Shown here: positions 34,501-45,258 of the stretch, in pieces
Layout: each line of letters begins with the position of its first letter
Position numbering within the stretch: the first letter of the stretch is position 1
NCBI RefSeq assembly: GCF_964204645.1
Contig: NW_027437435.1
Location: 62,001 to 126,000, forward strand
Direction of reading: 5' to 3'
Source: Tubulanus polymorphus
Taxonomy: Eukaryota; Nemertea; Palaeonemertea; Tubulaniformes; Tubulanidae
Length of the DNA: 64,000 nt
Notes under the pieces: model-generated
The model's database searches: none
Seen by the model: the letters and a program-made list of their open reading frames with translations, nothing else
Told to the model about the DNA's origin: nothing
Translations under genes and position numbers: made by a program

Positions 34501-37500
34501 CTATCGGAAAAACGACAATGTCGATGCGTAAAAGCGCTCAAATCGTCAGGAAAAGCACTTTTCGACGCGAAAACGTAGTTCAGCGCGAGAAAAGACGTTT
34601 TCGTATCGAATATTCGCCCTATCGTAAAAACGACAATGCCGATGCGTAAAAGCGCTCAAATCGTCAGGAAAAGCACTTTTCGATGCGAAAACGTCGTTCA
34701 GCGCGAGAAAAGACCTTTTCGTATCGAATATTCCCCCTATCGGAAAAACGACAATGTCGATGCGTAAAAGCGCTCAAATCGTCAGGAAAAGCACTTTTCG
34801 ACGCGAAAACGTCGCTCAGCGCGAGAAAAGACGTTTTCGTATGGAATATTCGCCCTATCGTAAAAACGACAATGCCGATGCGTAAAATCGCTCAAATCGT
34901 CAGGAAAAGCACTTTTCGACGCGAAAACGTCGTTCAGCGCGAGAAAAGACCTTTTCGTATCGAATATTCCCCCTATCGGAAAAACGACAATGTCGATGCG
35001 TAAAAGCGCTCAAATCGTAAGGAAAAGCACTTTTCGACCCGAAAACGTAGTTCAGCGCGAGAAAAGTCGTTTTCGTATCGAATATTCTCACTATCGGTAA
35101 AACGACAATGTCGATGCGTAAAAGCGCTCAAATCGTCAGGAAAAGCACTTTTCGACGCGAAAACGTAGTTCAGCGCGAGAAAAGACGTTTTCTTATCGAA
35201 TATTCCCCCTATCGGAAAAACGACAATGTCGATGCGTAAAAGCGCTCAAATCGTCAGGAAAAGCACTTTTCGACGCGAAAACGTCGCTCAGCGCGAGAAA
35301 AGACGTTTTCGTATCGCATATTCGCCCTATCGTAAAAACGACAATGCCGATGCGTAAAAGCGCTCAAATCGTCAGGAAAAGCACTTTTCGACGCGAAAAC
35401 GTCGTTCAGCACGAGAAAAGACGTTTTCTTATCGTATATTCCCCCTATCGGAAAAACAACAATGTCGATGCGTAAAAGCGCTCAAATCGTCAGGAAAAGC
35501 ACTTTTCGACGCGAAAACGTCGCTCAGCGCGAGAAAAGACGTTTTCTTTTCGAATATTCCCCCTATCGGAAAAACGACAATGCCGATGCGTAAAAGCGCT
35601 CAAATCGTCAGGAAAAGCACTTTTCGACGCGAAAACGTCGTTTAGCGCGAGAAAAGACGTTTTCGTGTCGAATATTCTCCCTATCGGAAAAACGACAATG
35701 TCGATGCGTAAAAGCGCTCAAATCGTCAGGAAAAGCACTTTTCGACGCGAAAACGTCGCTCAGCGCGAGAAAAGACGTTTTCTTTTCGAATATTCCCCCT
35801 ATCGGAAAAACGACAATGCCGATGCGTAAAAGCGCTCAAATCGTCAGGAAAAGCACTTTTCGACGCGAAAACGTCGCTCAGCGCGAGAAAAGACGTTTTC
35901 TTTTCGAATATTCCCCCTATCGGAAAAACGACAATGCCGATGCGTAAAAGCGCTCAAATCGTCAGGAAAAGCACTTTTCGACGCGAAAATGTCGCTCAGC
36001 GCGAGAAAAGACGTTTTCTTTTCGAATATTCCCCCTATCGGAAAAACGACAATGCCGATGCGTAAAAGCGCTCAAATCGTCAGGAAAAGCACTTTTCGAC
36101 GCGAAAACGTCGCTCAGCGCGAGAAAAGACGTTTTCGTGTCGAATATTCTCCCTATCGGTAAACAACAATGTCGATGCGTAAAAGCGCTCAAATCGTCAG
36201 GAAAAGCACTTTTCGACGCGAAAACGTCGTTCGGCGCGAGAAAAGACGTTTTCTTATCGAATATTCCCCCTATCGGTAAAACGACAATGTCGATGCGTAG
36301 AAGCGCTCAAATCGTCAGGAAAAGCACTTTTCGACCCGAAAACGTCGTTTAGCGCGAGAAAAGACGTTTTCGTGTCGAATATTCTCCCTATCGGTAAAAC
36401 GACAATGTCGATGCGTAAAAGCGCTCAAATCGTCAGGAAAAGCACTTTTCGACGCGAAAACGTCGCTCAGCGCGAGAAAAGACGTTTTCGTATCGAATAT
36501 TCCCCCTATCGGAAAAACGACAATGTCGATGCGTAAAAGCGCTCAAATCGTCAGGAAAAGCACTTTTCGACCCGAAAACGTCGTTCAGCGCGAGAAAAGT
36601 CGTTTTCGTATCGAATATTCTCACTATCGGTAAAACGACAATGTCGATGCTTAAAAGCGCTCAAATCGTCAGGAAAAGCACTTTTCGACGCGAAAACGTC
36701 GTTCAGCGCGAGAAAAGACGTTTTCGTGTCGAATATTCCCCCTATCGGTAAAACGACAATGTCGATGCGTAAAAGCGCTCAAATCGTCAGGAAAAGCACT
36801 TTTCGACGCGAAAACGTAGTTCAGCGCGAGAAAAGACGTTTTCTTATCAAATATTCCCCCTATCGGAAAAACGACAATGTCGATGCGTAAAAGCGCTCAA
36901 ATCGTCAGGAAAAGCACTTTTCGACGCGAAAACGTCGTTCAGCGCGAGAAAAGACGTTTTCTTTTCGAATATTCCCCCTATCGGAAAAACGACAATGTCG
37001 ATGCGTAAAAGCGCTCAAATCGTCAGGAAAAGCACTTTTCGACGCGAAAACGTCGTTCAGCGCGAGAAAAGACGTTTTCTTTTCGAATATTCCCCCTATC
37101 GGAAAAACGACAATGTCGATGCGTAAAAGCGCTCAAATCGTCAGGAAAAGCACTTTTCGACGCGAAAACGTCGTTCAGCGCGAGAAAAGACGTTTTCGTA
37201 TCGAATATTCCCCCTATCGGAAAAACGACAATGCCGATGCGTAAAAGCGCTCAAATCGTCAGGAAAAGCACTTTTCGACGCGAAAACGTCGTTTAGCGCG
37301 AGAAAAGACGTTTTCGTGTCGAATATTCTCCCTATCGGTAAAACGACAATGTCGATGCGTAAAAGCGCTCAAATCGTCAGGAAAAGCACTTTTCGACGCG
37401 AAAACGTCGCTCAGCGCGAGAAAAGACGTTTTCGTATCGAATATTCCCCCTATCGGAAAAACGACAATGCCGATGCGTAAAAGCGCTCAAATCGTCAGGA

Positions 37501-38327
37501 AAAGCACTTTTCGACGCGAAAACGTCGTTCAGCGCGAGAAAAGACGTTTTCGTATCGAATATTCCCCCTATCGGTAAAACGACAATGTCGATGCGTAAAA
37601 GCGCTCAAATCGTCAGGAAAAGCACTTTTCGACGCGAAAACGTCGTTCGGCGCGAGAAAAGACGTTTTCGTATTGAATATTCTCCCTATCGGAAAAACGA
37701 CAATGTCGATGCGTAAAAGCGCTCAAATCGTCAGGAAAAGCACTTTTCGACGCGAAAACGTCGCTCAGCGCGAGAAAAGACGTTTTCGTATGGAATATTC
37801 GCCCTACCGTAAAAACGACAATGCCGATGCGTAAAAGCGCTCAAATCGTCAGGAAAAGCACTTTTCGACGCGAAAACGTCGTTCAGCGCGAGAAAAGACC
37901 TTTTCGTATCGAATATTCCCCCTATCGGAAAAACGACAATGTCGATGCGTAAAAGCGCTCAAATCGTCAGGAAAAGCACTTTTCGACCCGAAAACGTCGT
38001 TCAGCGCGAGAAAAGTCGTTTTCGTATCGAATATTCTCACTATCGGTAAAACGACAATGTCGATGCGAAAAAACGCTCAAATCGTCAGGAAAAGCACTTT
38101 TCGACGCGAAAACGTCGTTCAGCGCGAGAAAAGACGTTTTCGTGTCGAATATTCTCCCTATCGGTAAAACGACAATGTCGATGCGTAAAAGCGCTCAAAT
38201 CGTCAGGAAAAGCACTTTTCGACGCGAAAACGTCGCTCAGCGCGAGAAAAGACGTTTTCTTATCGAATATTCCCCCTATCGGAAAAACGACAATGTCGAT
38301 GCGTAAAAGCGCTCAAATCGTCAGGAA
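31522..38327 (+). repeat. 118-bp satellite array, middle block
   Basis: About 58 monomers in the same orientation as the left block. 31.6-32.7 kb and about 34.3-35.4 kb share variant order at an offset of 2714 bp (23 x 118). From about 35.54 kb rightward, monomers reading TTCTTTTCGAATATT appear; these are not seen in the left block or in the first 4 kb here. No genes. The last monomer breaks off after TCAGGAA at 38327, part-way through the unit. Confidence 0.97.
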
Positions 38328-38695
38328 TACTCGCGAAACTCATAAAAATGAAAAATTAATTCTCACACGCTCGAATTAATTTTTCATTTTTATGAGTTTC
38401 ACTCCTAATTCAAGTAGAAATTGTAATTATTTTTATGTTTTTCATTTTTTACTCACCCGCCCGTTCAACCTTAAGCTTGAAAGCCTATTATCCCTATTAC
38501 TCTTAAAATATTCATATATATGAATAACATTTAAATCATTGAACTTCTAAAATCAATTTTAATAAAAAATATAGTATTAAAATGGAAGCAAATAAGTACT
38601 ACTGCCCAACATGTAATATCGATATAGATAAATCCCAAAAAGCAAGACGCAATAAAACTAGAACACATTTAGAGAATAAATTGAAACTAGAATAT
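38328..38695 (+). repeat. Left terminal inverted repeat (368 bp, outer end truncated)
   Basis: Inverted copy of 56256-56623 with only scattered mismatches and no net length change. It contains a terminal hairpin (38335-38400), the palindrome TTCATATATATGAA (38511-38524), the presumed polymerase promoter, and the first 38 codons of the polymerase gene. The satellite-like bases before it do not match the outer arm seen at the right end. Confidence 0.9.
38335..38400. repeat. Perfect 28-bp hairpin near the left terminus
   Basis: Arms 38335-38362 and 38373-38400 are perfect reverse complements around a 10-nt loop, TCACACGCTC. The right-end hairpin has the same arms with the reverse-complement loop, as expected for inverted termini. 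Confidence 0.93.
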
Positions 38696-41600
38696 AAAGA
38701 TGATATATTAGAAACTAAATTAGAAGAATTAAAGGATGAAAAAGAAACATACAAATGTGATACATGTAATCAATCATTCAGCGATAAAAGATATTATAAT
38801 GAACATTTAAAATCTAAAAGTCATATTAGAAATAAGAATAATGATATTTTAGGTGAAGATTATTTTGATAATGATAACGATAAGAAACAGAAGACAATTA
38901 AAAGAATAAAAAATAAATTAAACAATAAAAGACCATACATGGAAGATGTAAGAAATTATATTAATTCATTAGATAATAAAAAAGATATAGAGATAACCGA
39001 AGCATTTAAAAGTGATATTGGTCCAGCAGCTATCGAGTTTAAATTTCATAAAGGAAAAACAATAGAAGAAAATAAAAAACATTTAGAAAATATGAAAGAA
39101 ATAATAAAAATGATTACAAACGTAGAATATCCAAAAATTAGTATATCAGTTAAAGTAAAGTTTATAAAATCTGAAGATAAACCAATATATAATATAAATT
39201 CTCATTCACAACATATTATATCTAAACAACATATAGATGATAAATTAAATAAATGTTATAATGAAATAAAAACTAAAATAGAAGAGAAATATTTTGAAGG
39301 ATCTGGTTTAATATTTGATGAGATAATATTTATAACTTTACATGTTTATAACACAAAATATAATAAGTTAACTAAATCAAAACCAATTGATGAAAATAAT
39401 TTATCATATTATAAAGATGATAGTATAAATGGAACAAGTTATATTAAACTACCATTTAAAACTAATGGTGTAATAAATATACAAAATTTTGATAATAAAT
39501 GTTTTATATGGGCTATAATAAGTTGTTTACACCCAGTTGAAGATTATAAACAACATAGTTTTAGATTAACTCATTATAAACAATTTGAAAATAATTATAA
39601 GATAGATAAGTATCCTGTTAGAATTAAAAATATTCCAAAAATAGAAAGAGATAATAATATAAAGATAAATGTATTTGATTTAATCAAATTACCAAATACA
39701 AAAGGAAATAATATTAAACATTATACATTAGAACCTTTATACCTATCAAAAGATTATGATTCAAATGATGTTATAGATATACTATATTATGAGAATCATT
39801 ATATGTGGATTAAACAAATAGATTTATTTTTTAGAACAGAAAGTGATCACCATAATAAAATATATCTATGTAGAAAATGTTTACATAAATTTAGTAATGA
39901 AAGTACATTATTAAATCATAAACAACTATGTGATAATCATGATTATTGTAAATTAGTTTTACCAAATGAAAAGGATAAAATATTAGAATTCAAAAAAAAT
40001 GATTACAAAAATAAAGTACCATTTGTAATATATGGAGATTTTGAATCATTAAATAAAGAATTAACAGATAAAGATAGAAAAGATATATATTATAAAAGAA
40101 AGAAATTAAATTCTAATGAAAGTGATTATTCAGATGAACCACCAATAACAAATACTATTAAAAAGATTCATCAATCAGCTGCAGCTTTCGGGTTATATAT
40201 TAAATCTGATTATCCAGAACTAATCGAAAGTGAATATTATAATTATAGAAATGAAAATGTTATCAATCATTTTTGTGACTTATTAATTGAATATGAAATA
40301 AGATTTAGTAAATTATTGAATACAAATATAGAAATTATAATGACAGAAGAAGATAAAGAAGTATTTGCGTTTGCAGATAAATGTTATTATTGTGAAAAGA
40401 TATTTAATTATAAAGATAAAAAAGTAAGAGACCATGATCATTTGAATGGAAAGTTTAGAGGCGCTGCACATGAGAATTGTAACTTACAAGCTAAGAAAAT
40501 TAACTTTATACCAGTTATATTTCATAATCTATCAGGATATGATGCACATTTATTTATCAAACAGCTATGTTATAAAATAGAAGAAATCAATAATGAAATA
40601 GAAATATTAAATTCAAATAGATCAAAAGATAAAATACCAACTTATAAATTTAGAATGTTAGCTAAAACATCTGAGAATTATATATCATTCCAATTTGGTT
40701 GTCTAAGATTTATAGATTCATATAGATTTTTAAGTAGTTCATTAGATAACTTATCAAAATCATTAGTTGATGATGAATTAAAGATATTAAAAGAATATGA
40801 CCCAAATAATGATGATTTTAAATTAATGAGATATAAAGGAGTAATTCCATATTCTTTCTATAAAAATCATAATGATTTTAAAATAACTGAATTATTAAAA
40901 GAACAATTCTATGATGAATTAAAAAATGAATATGTTAAAGATGAAGTCTATAATAGAACATTGAATATTTGGAATCATTTCAAAATAGAAAATCACGGGC
41001 AATTAGTAGATTTATATTTAAAATCAGATGTATTATTATTAACCGATATATTCGAAAGGTTTAGAGATGTAAACCTAAAATATTTCAATATTGATCCTTG
41101 TCATTGTTATTCATCACCAGGATTAACATGGGATTGTGGATTAAAATTTACAGATATAAAAATGGATTTGTTAACAAATATAGATCAATTACTATTATTT
41201 GAAAAATCTATAAGAGGAGGTGTTTCAGGTGTATTGGGTGATAGATATTTCAATGTAAATGATAATCCTGGATATAAATTATTATACATAGATGCAAATA
41301 ATCTTTATGGTTGGGCAATGATGGAACCACAACCTTATGGGATGTTTGAAATAACTGAAGTTTTACAAATTGATAAATTTGATTGGAAGAAAAGAATCCT
41401 AGATATTGCAGATGATTCAGATATTGATTACTTCTTCGTTGTAGATTTAGAATACCCTGAAAATATTAAATTCAAATCTAGAAATCTAGCATATTTTCCC
41501 GAACATAAAACTGTTAAACATGAAGAATTATCAAATTATCAAAAAATAATTAAACCTGATAATCATATTCATACTGAAAAGTTAATGGTAACTCAAGAAG

Positions 41601-42616
41601 ATAAATATAATTACGTTGTGCATTATAGAATGTTGAAGTTTTATTTGAGACAAAGAATGATATTAAAAAAAGTACATAGATATATTTCATTCAGTCAATC
41701 TAAATGGTTAGAAAAATATATAGATTTTAATACTACACAGAGAACTAAATCTAAAACTGATTTTGAGAAGGATTTTTTTAAGTTAATGAATAATGCATTC
41801 TATGGAAAAACTTGTGAAAACATAAGAAATAGAAATGATATTGAGTTAGTTAGTAATGGTAAAAGGATAAGGTATTTACAATCATATCCTAAGTTTATAG
41901 GTAACAGAATATTTGATGAAAATTTAGCAGCAGTTAATATGAGAAGAACTTCAATGAAATTTAATAAACCGATTTATGTTGGAGCTGCAGTTTTAGAAAT
42001 TTCAAAGCTATTGATGTATGAATTCTATTATAACGTATTACAACCTCATTTTGGAGAAAAACATATAGAAATCTTATATTTTGATACAGATTCTTACATA
42101 TTAAAGATAAAAACTGATAATATAACAGATGATTTAAAAACATTAAAACATCATTTTGATTTCAGTAACTATCCTAAAGATCATGAATTGTTTAGCAATG
42201 ATAATAAAAAAGTTCCCGGTAAATTCAAAGATGAATTAGGTGGTGAAGAAATGATAGAGTTCATAGGTATTAGATCTAAAATGTATTCATATAAAACTAA
42301 AGAACATGAAGCTAAAAAGTTAAAAGGAATAACCAAAAGCGTTGTTGAAAAGAATATTCATTTTAAAGATTACATCAATTGTATATTTAATGAAGAAGTT
42401 AGAAAACATAAGATGAAATGTTTAAGATCTGAAGATCATGAAATGTATATTGAAGAGATAGAGAAGATAAGTCTAAACCCATTTGATGATAAAAGATATA
42501 TTTTAGATGATGGAATCCACACAGTCGCCTATGGTTGCAATTTAGATGAATATATAAAATTCAAAAGAGAAGAAACAAAAAAAAATGAGATTATGAAAAG
42601 GATTCTAGCGTGTTAA
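38582..42616 (+). CDS. polB: Family B DNA polymerase (protein-primed type) with zinc fingers, Cys/His domain and Endo VII-like domain
   Basis: A 1344-residue replication polymerase, intact. N-terminal zinc-finger-like CxxC...H (C8, C11, H29) and C2H2 (C59, C62, H75, H81). Residues about 300-410 hold C307 (DNKCFIW) and H406 (NHYMW), a pattern like a Cys/His peptidase or its relic. A third zinc finger is C430/C433/H446/C450. Exonuclease motifs are D486/E488 (GDFES), N649/D654 (HNLSGYD) and Y812/D816. Between Exo I and Exo II lies a CxxC-DHDH-HxxC motif (C601-C633) like recombination endonuclease VII. Polymerase motifs are D904 (DANNLYG), NNAFYGK at 1070-1076 and YFDTDS at 1166-1171. The start is ATG after TATTAAA inside the inverted repeat. 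Confidence 0.94.
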   Translation: MEANKYYCPTCNIDIDKSQKARRNKTRTHLENKLKLEYKDDILETKLEELKDEKETYKCDTCNQSFSDKRYYNEHLKSKSHIRNKNNDILGEDYFDNDNDKKQKTIKRIKNKLNNKRPYMEDVRNYINSLDNKKDIEITEAFKSDIGPAAIEFKFHKGKTIEENKKHLENMKEIIKMITNVEYPKISISVKVKFIKSEDKPIYNINSHSQHIISKQHIDDKLNKCYNEIKTKIEEKYFEGSGLIFDEIIFITLHVYNTKYNKLTKSKPIDENNLSYYKDDSINGTSYIKLPFKTNGVINIQNFDNKCFIWAIISCLHPVEDYKQHSFRLTHYKQFENNYKIDKYPVRIKNIPKIERDNNIKINVFDLIKLPNTKGNNIKHYTLEPLYLSKDYDSNDVIDILYYENHYMWIKQIDLFFRTESDHHNKIYLCRKCLHKFSNESTLLNHKQLCDNHDYCKLVLPNEKDKILEFKKNDYKNKVPFVIYGDFESLNKELTDKDRKDIYYKRKKLNSNESDYSDEPPITNTIKKIHQSAAAFGLYIKSDYPELIESEYYNYRNENVINHFCDLLIEYEIRFSKLLNTNIEIIMTEEDKEVFAFADKCYYCEKIFNYKDKKVRDHDHLNGKFRGAAHENCNLQAKKINFIPVIFHNLSGYDAHLFIKQLCYKIEEINNEIEILNSNRSKDKIPTYKFRMLAKTSENYISFQFGCLRFIDSYRFLSSSLDNLSKSLVDDELKILKEYDPNNDDFKLMRYKGVIPYSFYKNHNDFKITELLKEQFYDELKNEYVKDEVYNRTLNIWNHFKIENHGQLVDLYLKSDVLLLTDIFERFRDVNLKYFNIDPCHCYSSPGLTWDCGLKFTDIKMDLLTNIDQLLLFEKSIRGGVSGVLGDRYFNVNDNPGYKLLYIDANNLYGWAMMEPQPYGMFEITEVLQIDKFDWKKRILDIADDSDIDYFFVVDLEYPENIKFKSRNLAYFPEHKTVKHEELSNYQKIIKPDNHIHTEKLMVTQEDKYNYVVHYRMLKFYLRQRMILKKVHRYISFSQSKWLEKYIDFNTTQRTKSKTDFEKDFFKLMNNAFYGKTCENIRNRNDIELVSNGKRIRYLQSYPKFIGNRIFDENLAAVNMRRTSMKFNKPIYVGAAVLEISKLLMYEFYYNVLQPHFGEKHIEILYFDTDSYILKIKTDNITDDLKTLKHHFDFSNYPKDHELFSNDNKKVPGKFKDELGGEEMIEFIGIRSKMYSYKTKEHEAKKLKGITKSVVEKNIHFKDYINCIFNEEVRKHKMKCLRSEDHEMYIEEIEKISLNPFDDKRYILDDGIHTVAYGCNLDEYIKFKREETKKNEIMKRILAC

Positions 42617-42644
42617 TCAATTTCAATAAAAATTTGTATAATAA

Positions 42645-42986
42645 ATGGAGAGTAAACAAGTACACAGTGAATTCTTAGATAGAATTAAAGATACTTCAAG
42701 CGTCAAATCTGTAGATTATAAATTTAAAAAACTAACTGAGTTAACAATTCACAAGAAATATTTAATTACTAACATTGAAACAATTACTAATAAATATGGA
42801 GATAAATTAGTAATTCATTTAGAATATGAAGGATTAAAAGGAAATAAATATAAATTCAGAACTTATTTACCAGATAGATTTCATAGATTATCAAGTGAAG
42901 ATTTAGAAGAATTATGTTCTGGAGATTTCTATTTCGTATACAAAGGTAAGAATGAAAAAGGGCACCATGAAATAGATTTCGAATAA
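42645..42986 (+). CDS. Small conserved-looking protein, possibly OB-fold ssDNA-binding
   Basis: A 113-residue protein, 28 bp after the polymerase and preceded by TAAATG at its start codon. The middle (YLITNIETITNKYGDKLVI) alternates hydrophobic and polar residues like the beta strands of an OB fold, and the position next to the polymerase suits a replication accessory role. No motif settles this; I infer the fold only from pattern and context. Confidence 0.6.
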   Translation: MESKQVHSEFLDRIKDTSSVKSVDYKFKKLTELTIHKKYLITNIETITNKYGDKLVIHLEYEGLKGNKYKFRTYLPDRFHRLSSEDLEELCSGDFYFVYKGKNEKGHHEIDFE

Positions 42987-43003
42987 GAAAATATGTAAAA
43001 TAA

Positions 43004-43759
43004 ATGGTGGAATTAAAAGAATACAGAATATTTGTTGATTCTAGAAAACTTACAAATTATAAATCTCATAATTTATTAGTACAATTAGATAGATAATTTA
43101 AGAATTGTGTAGATTTAAAATTAGTTAATATAAGTTTATGTAATTCTTTTCATAATATATCGAATAAAAGTCTTGATCATTTAGCTTTTAAAATTTATGT
43201 TAGAAATTTGAATAAATGGTTTCATCTTTATCTAAAACCAGGATTATATAATTTAGAAACATTAGCGCAAGAAATTAATAAAAGAGCTCGTTTAAAAATG
43301 GGCTCAGCTGCTCGATTTGAAATTAAATTCATCAAAAGTGATAGTTCGAATAAAATAAGAATAAAGTTAACTAATGAACAACATAGATTTCTAGTAAGAA
43401 AACCTTTAGCTAAACTGTTTGGAATTCTTCCGGATAGACATTATTCAAATATTGATACTTATACAAATATAATACCTTTTACACATTTTTATATTTATTG
43501 CAATTTAATCGATCCTACAAAAACATTTGAAGCAACTAAAGATACAACATGTAATTCTAGTATATTAAATATTTTACCATTAAAAAATGTTAAACAATTT
43601 GGAACGCAAATAAATTATGATTTAGCTGAATGTGATTTCAAACCTTGTATTCCTCAATTTAATAATTTTAAATTAGAAATAAGAAATCATAATGGATACT
43701 TAATTGATTTGAATAACTTTCCTGTAATTTATGAATTAGTTATAAGATGTAAAGAGTAA
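43004..43759 (+). pseudogene. Minor capsid (penton-like, single jelly-roll) gene with a premature stop
   Basis: One frame runs from ATG 43004 (TAAATG context) to 43759, about 251 codons, but codon 31 is TAA (43094-43096). Downstream sequence has the beta-rich C-terminal pattern of Polinton/adintovirus penton proteins, including IYCNLID and a final NHNGYLIDLNNFPVIYEL-type strand pair. No ATG lies soon after the stop, so a near-full product would need readthrough. The identification rests on pattern and on its place beside the polymerase and major capsid genes. Confidence 0.7.
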
Positions 43760-43775
43760 TTTTTCACCTATATAA

Positions 43776-44120
43776 ATGAATATAACTGTTGGACCGAGTA
43801 TATGTTTTGGGTTTGATTTTAAACGTGAGAAAGAAATGAAATTTAACATTACTGATGTAATAATACATATCAAAAATATTGCATTTTCTAATGAAACAAC
43901 ATTTGAGTATGAAACAACAATAGATAAAGAAACTTTTAATATAGAAAAGATTACCGAATCTTTAAGATTTTATGAATTAGATGAAGATTTTATAATCGAT
44001 GATATTAAAAAAATAATAATTGAAATATATACAAATGAAACTAGTAATAAAATAAATGTTGAATTAATCATAAATAAGTTAACTAAATATTTTGATGATA
44101 GTAATTTTTTTGATAAATAA
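43776..44120 (+). CDS. Hypothetical 114-residue acidic protein
   Basis: Starts at a TAAATG motif 17 bp after the minor capsid gene and ends directly against the next start codon. It is rich in I, E, K, D and T, with no membrane span and no motif I recognise. Its tight packing in the rightward cluster of virion-type genes supports it as a real gene. Confidence 0.65.
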   Translation: MNITVGPSICFGFDFKREKEMKFNITDVIIHIKNIAFSNETTFEYETTIDKETFNIEKITESLRFYELDEDFIIDDIKKIIIEIYTNETSNKINVELIINKLTKYFDDSNFFDK

Positions 44121-44342
44121 ATGAGTGATAATAAGTGGATAATAACTGGATTATATAATGGCGCATTACTATCAGTTGGAACTGTTGGTTATTCAATGGT
44201 ATTAAAAAAAGTATTCAAAATGGGAAGTGTTAATGTTGATAGATTTGATATAAATGATATTTTAAAATTAACATTAGCAGTTACTTTATCTAATTTAACT
44301 ATTGATTATTTGGAAAAACAAAAATATATTCCTCCCATATAA
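44121..44342 (+). CDS. Hypothetical 73-residue membrane protein
   Basis: The ATG follows the previous stop codon with no gap (GATAAATAAATG). Two hydrophobic stretches, about residues 11-30 (GALLSVGTVGYSMVL) and 47-64 (ILKLTLAVTLSNLTIDYL), suggest a small two-span membrane protein. Function unknown; small membrane proteins are usual in this kind of element. Confidence 0.65.
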   Translation: MSDNKWIITGLYNGALLSVGTVGYSMVLKKVFKMGSVNVDRFDINDILKLTLAVTLSNLTIDYLEKQKYIPPI

Positions 44343-44366
44343 ATGCATAATTTTTTTGTTAAATAA

Positions 44367-44789
44367 ATGGCTTCTGCAATTATAACTATTATAGGATCGG
44401 CAATTGTTAACGCTTTAGCATTTACTGGTGGTGGATATTTATTTAAACATATTGATAAAAATAGTTCATTAGGAGAACAAAGAAGACATAACTTAGCGTT
44501 AGAGAAATACAATAAAGCTGCAGAAGAATATAGAGAAAAGAGACAAAACTATATGGATTACATCAATAAAGAATTATATGATCAGAAGATTTCACATAGA
44601 GATTTTCAATCAGTTGATGATGCAATGAGTTTATATAACGCAGTAACAAATAAAGAAAAATTACATCTATACAAACCTAAATTATCAGATTATTATACCC
44701 CAAGTAAAGAACAACAGAAATATGAAATAATTTGGATTTTAGGTGGAACAGTTATTGTTATATTTATTGCTTATAAGTTTACTAATTAG
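44367..44789 (+). CDS. Virion-type membrane protein, 140 residues, TM at both ends
   Basis: It starts after a T7 run and TAAATAAATG. Residues about 3-22 (ITIIGSAIVNALAFTGGGYL) and 120-137 (IIWILGGTVIVIFIAYKF) are membrane spans, with a charged helical centre (RHNLALEKYNKAAEEYREKR). I recall similar proteins with a conserved NALAFTGG-type N-terminus from invertebrate Polinton-like loci, but cannot name a family. Confidence 0.72.
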   Translation: MASAIITIIGSAIVNALAFTGGGYLFKHIDKNSSLGEQRRHNLALEKYNKAAEEYREKRQNYMDYINKELYDQKISHRDFQSVDDAMSLYNAVTNKEKLHLYKPKLSDYYTPSKEQQKYEIIWILGGTVIVIFIAYKFTN

Positions 44790-44807
44790 TAATTTTTTTC
44801 TAAATAA

Positions 44808-45242
44808 ATGGAAGATAAAGTTGATAGTATTGATATTATTCCTCATGATATAAATAAAACTAAATTAAAAACATATTTAGAAAAACAAATATTAGAATTT
44901 GAAAGTGACTTAAAGATAAAAAAGAAAAAATATTTAAAAAGTAAAATTATATATTATTTGATTATAAGTGGTTCGGTTACAATTAGTTCTGTGATAACAT
45001 TTTTAGCAATATTCAGCCCATTAACACCTTTGGCTATATCAATTGGTGTATTAGGATTAAGTTCAAGTGTTTTAACTGGTATAAGTTCAAAATTAAATAT
45101 AAAAAGTAATAAAGAAAAAAATAAAACTAATATAAAAGAAATTAATAGATTAAAGAATACACTAGATTATATAATAAGTTTAAATGGTCATATAACAGTT
45201 GAAGAACAAGATAAATTATTAAAAGAATTAATAAATTATTAA
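44808..45242 (+). CDS. Hypothetical two-span membrane protein, 144 residues
   Basis: Start context is T7-CTAAATAAATG. A basic, coiled-coil-like N-terminus (about 17-46) precedes two hydrophobic spans (about 47-70 and 72-92) and a charged helical tail. Unidentified; it belongs to the rightward cluster. Confidence 0.68.
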   Translation: MEDKVDSIDIIPHDINKTKLKTYLEKQILEFESDLKIKKKKYLKSKIIYYLIISGSVTISSVITFLAIFSPLTPLAISIGVLGLSSSVLTGISSKLNIKSNKEKNKTNIKEINRLKNTLDYIISLNGHITVEEQDKLLKELINY

Positions 45243-45258
45243 TTTTTTAGTTATATAA

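Noticed and set aside
41961-42143. Minus-strand frames inside the polymerase and other element genes
   Set aside because: They lie antisense within clearly coding sequence and show no independent features.
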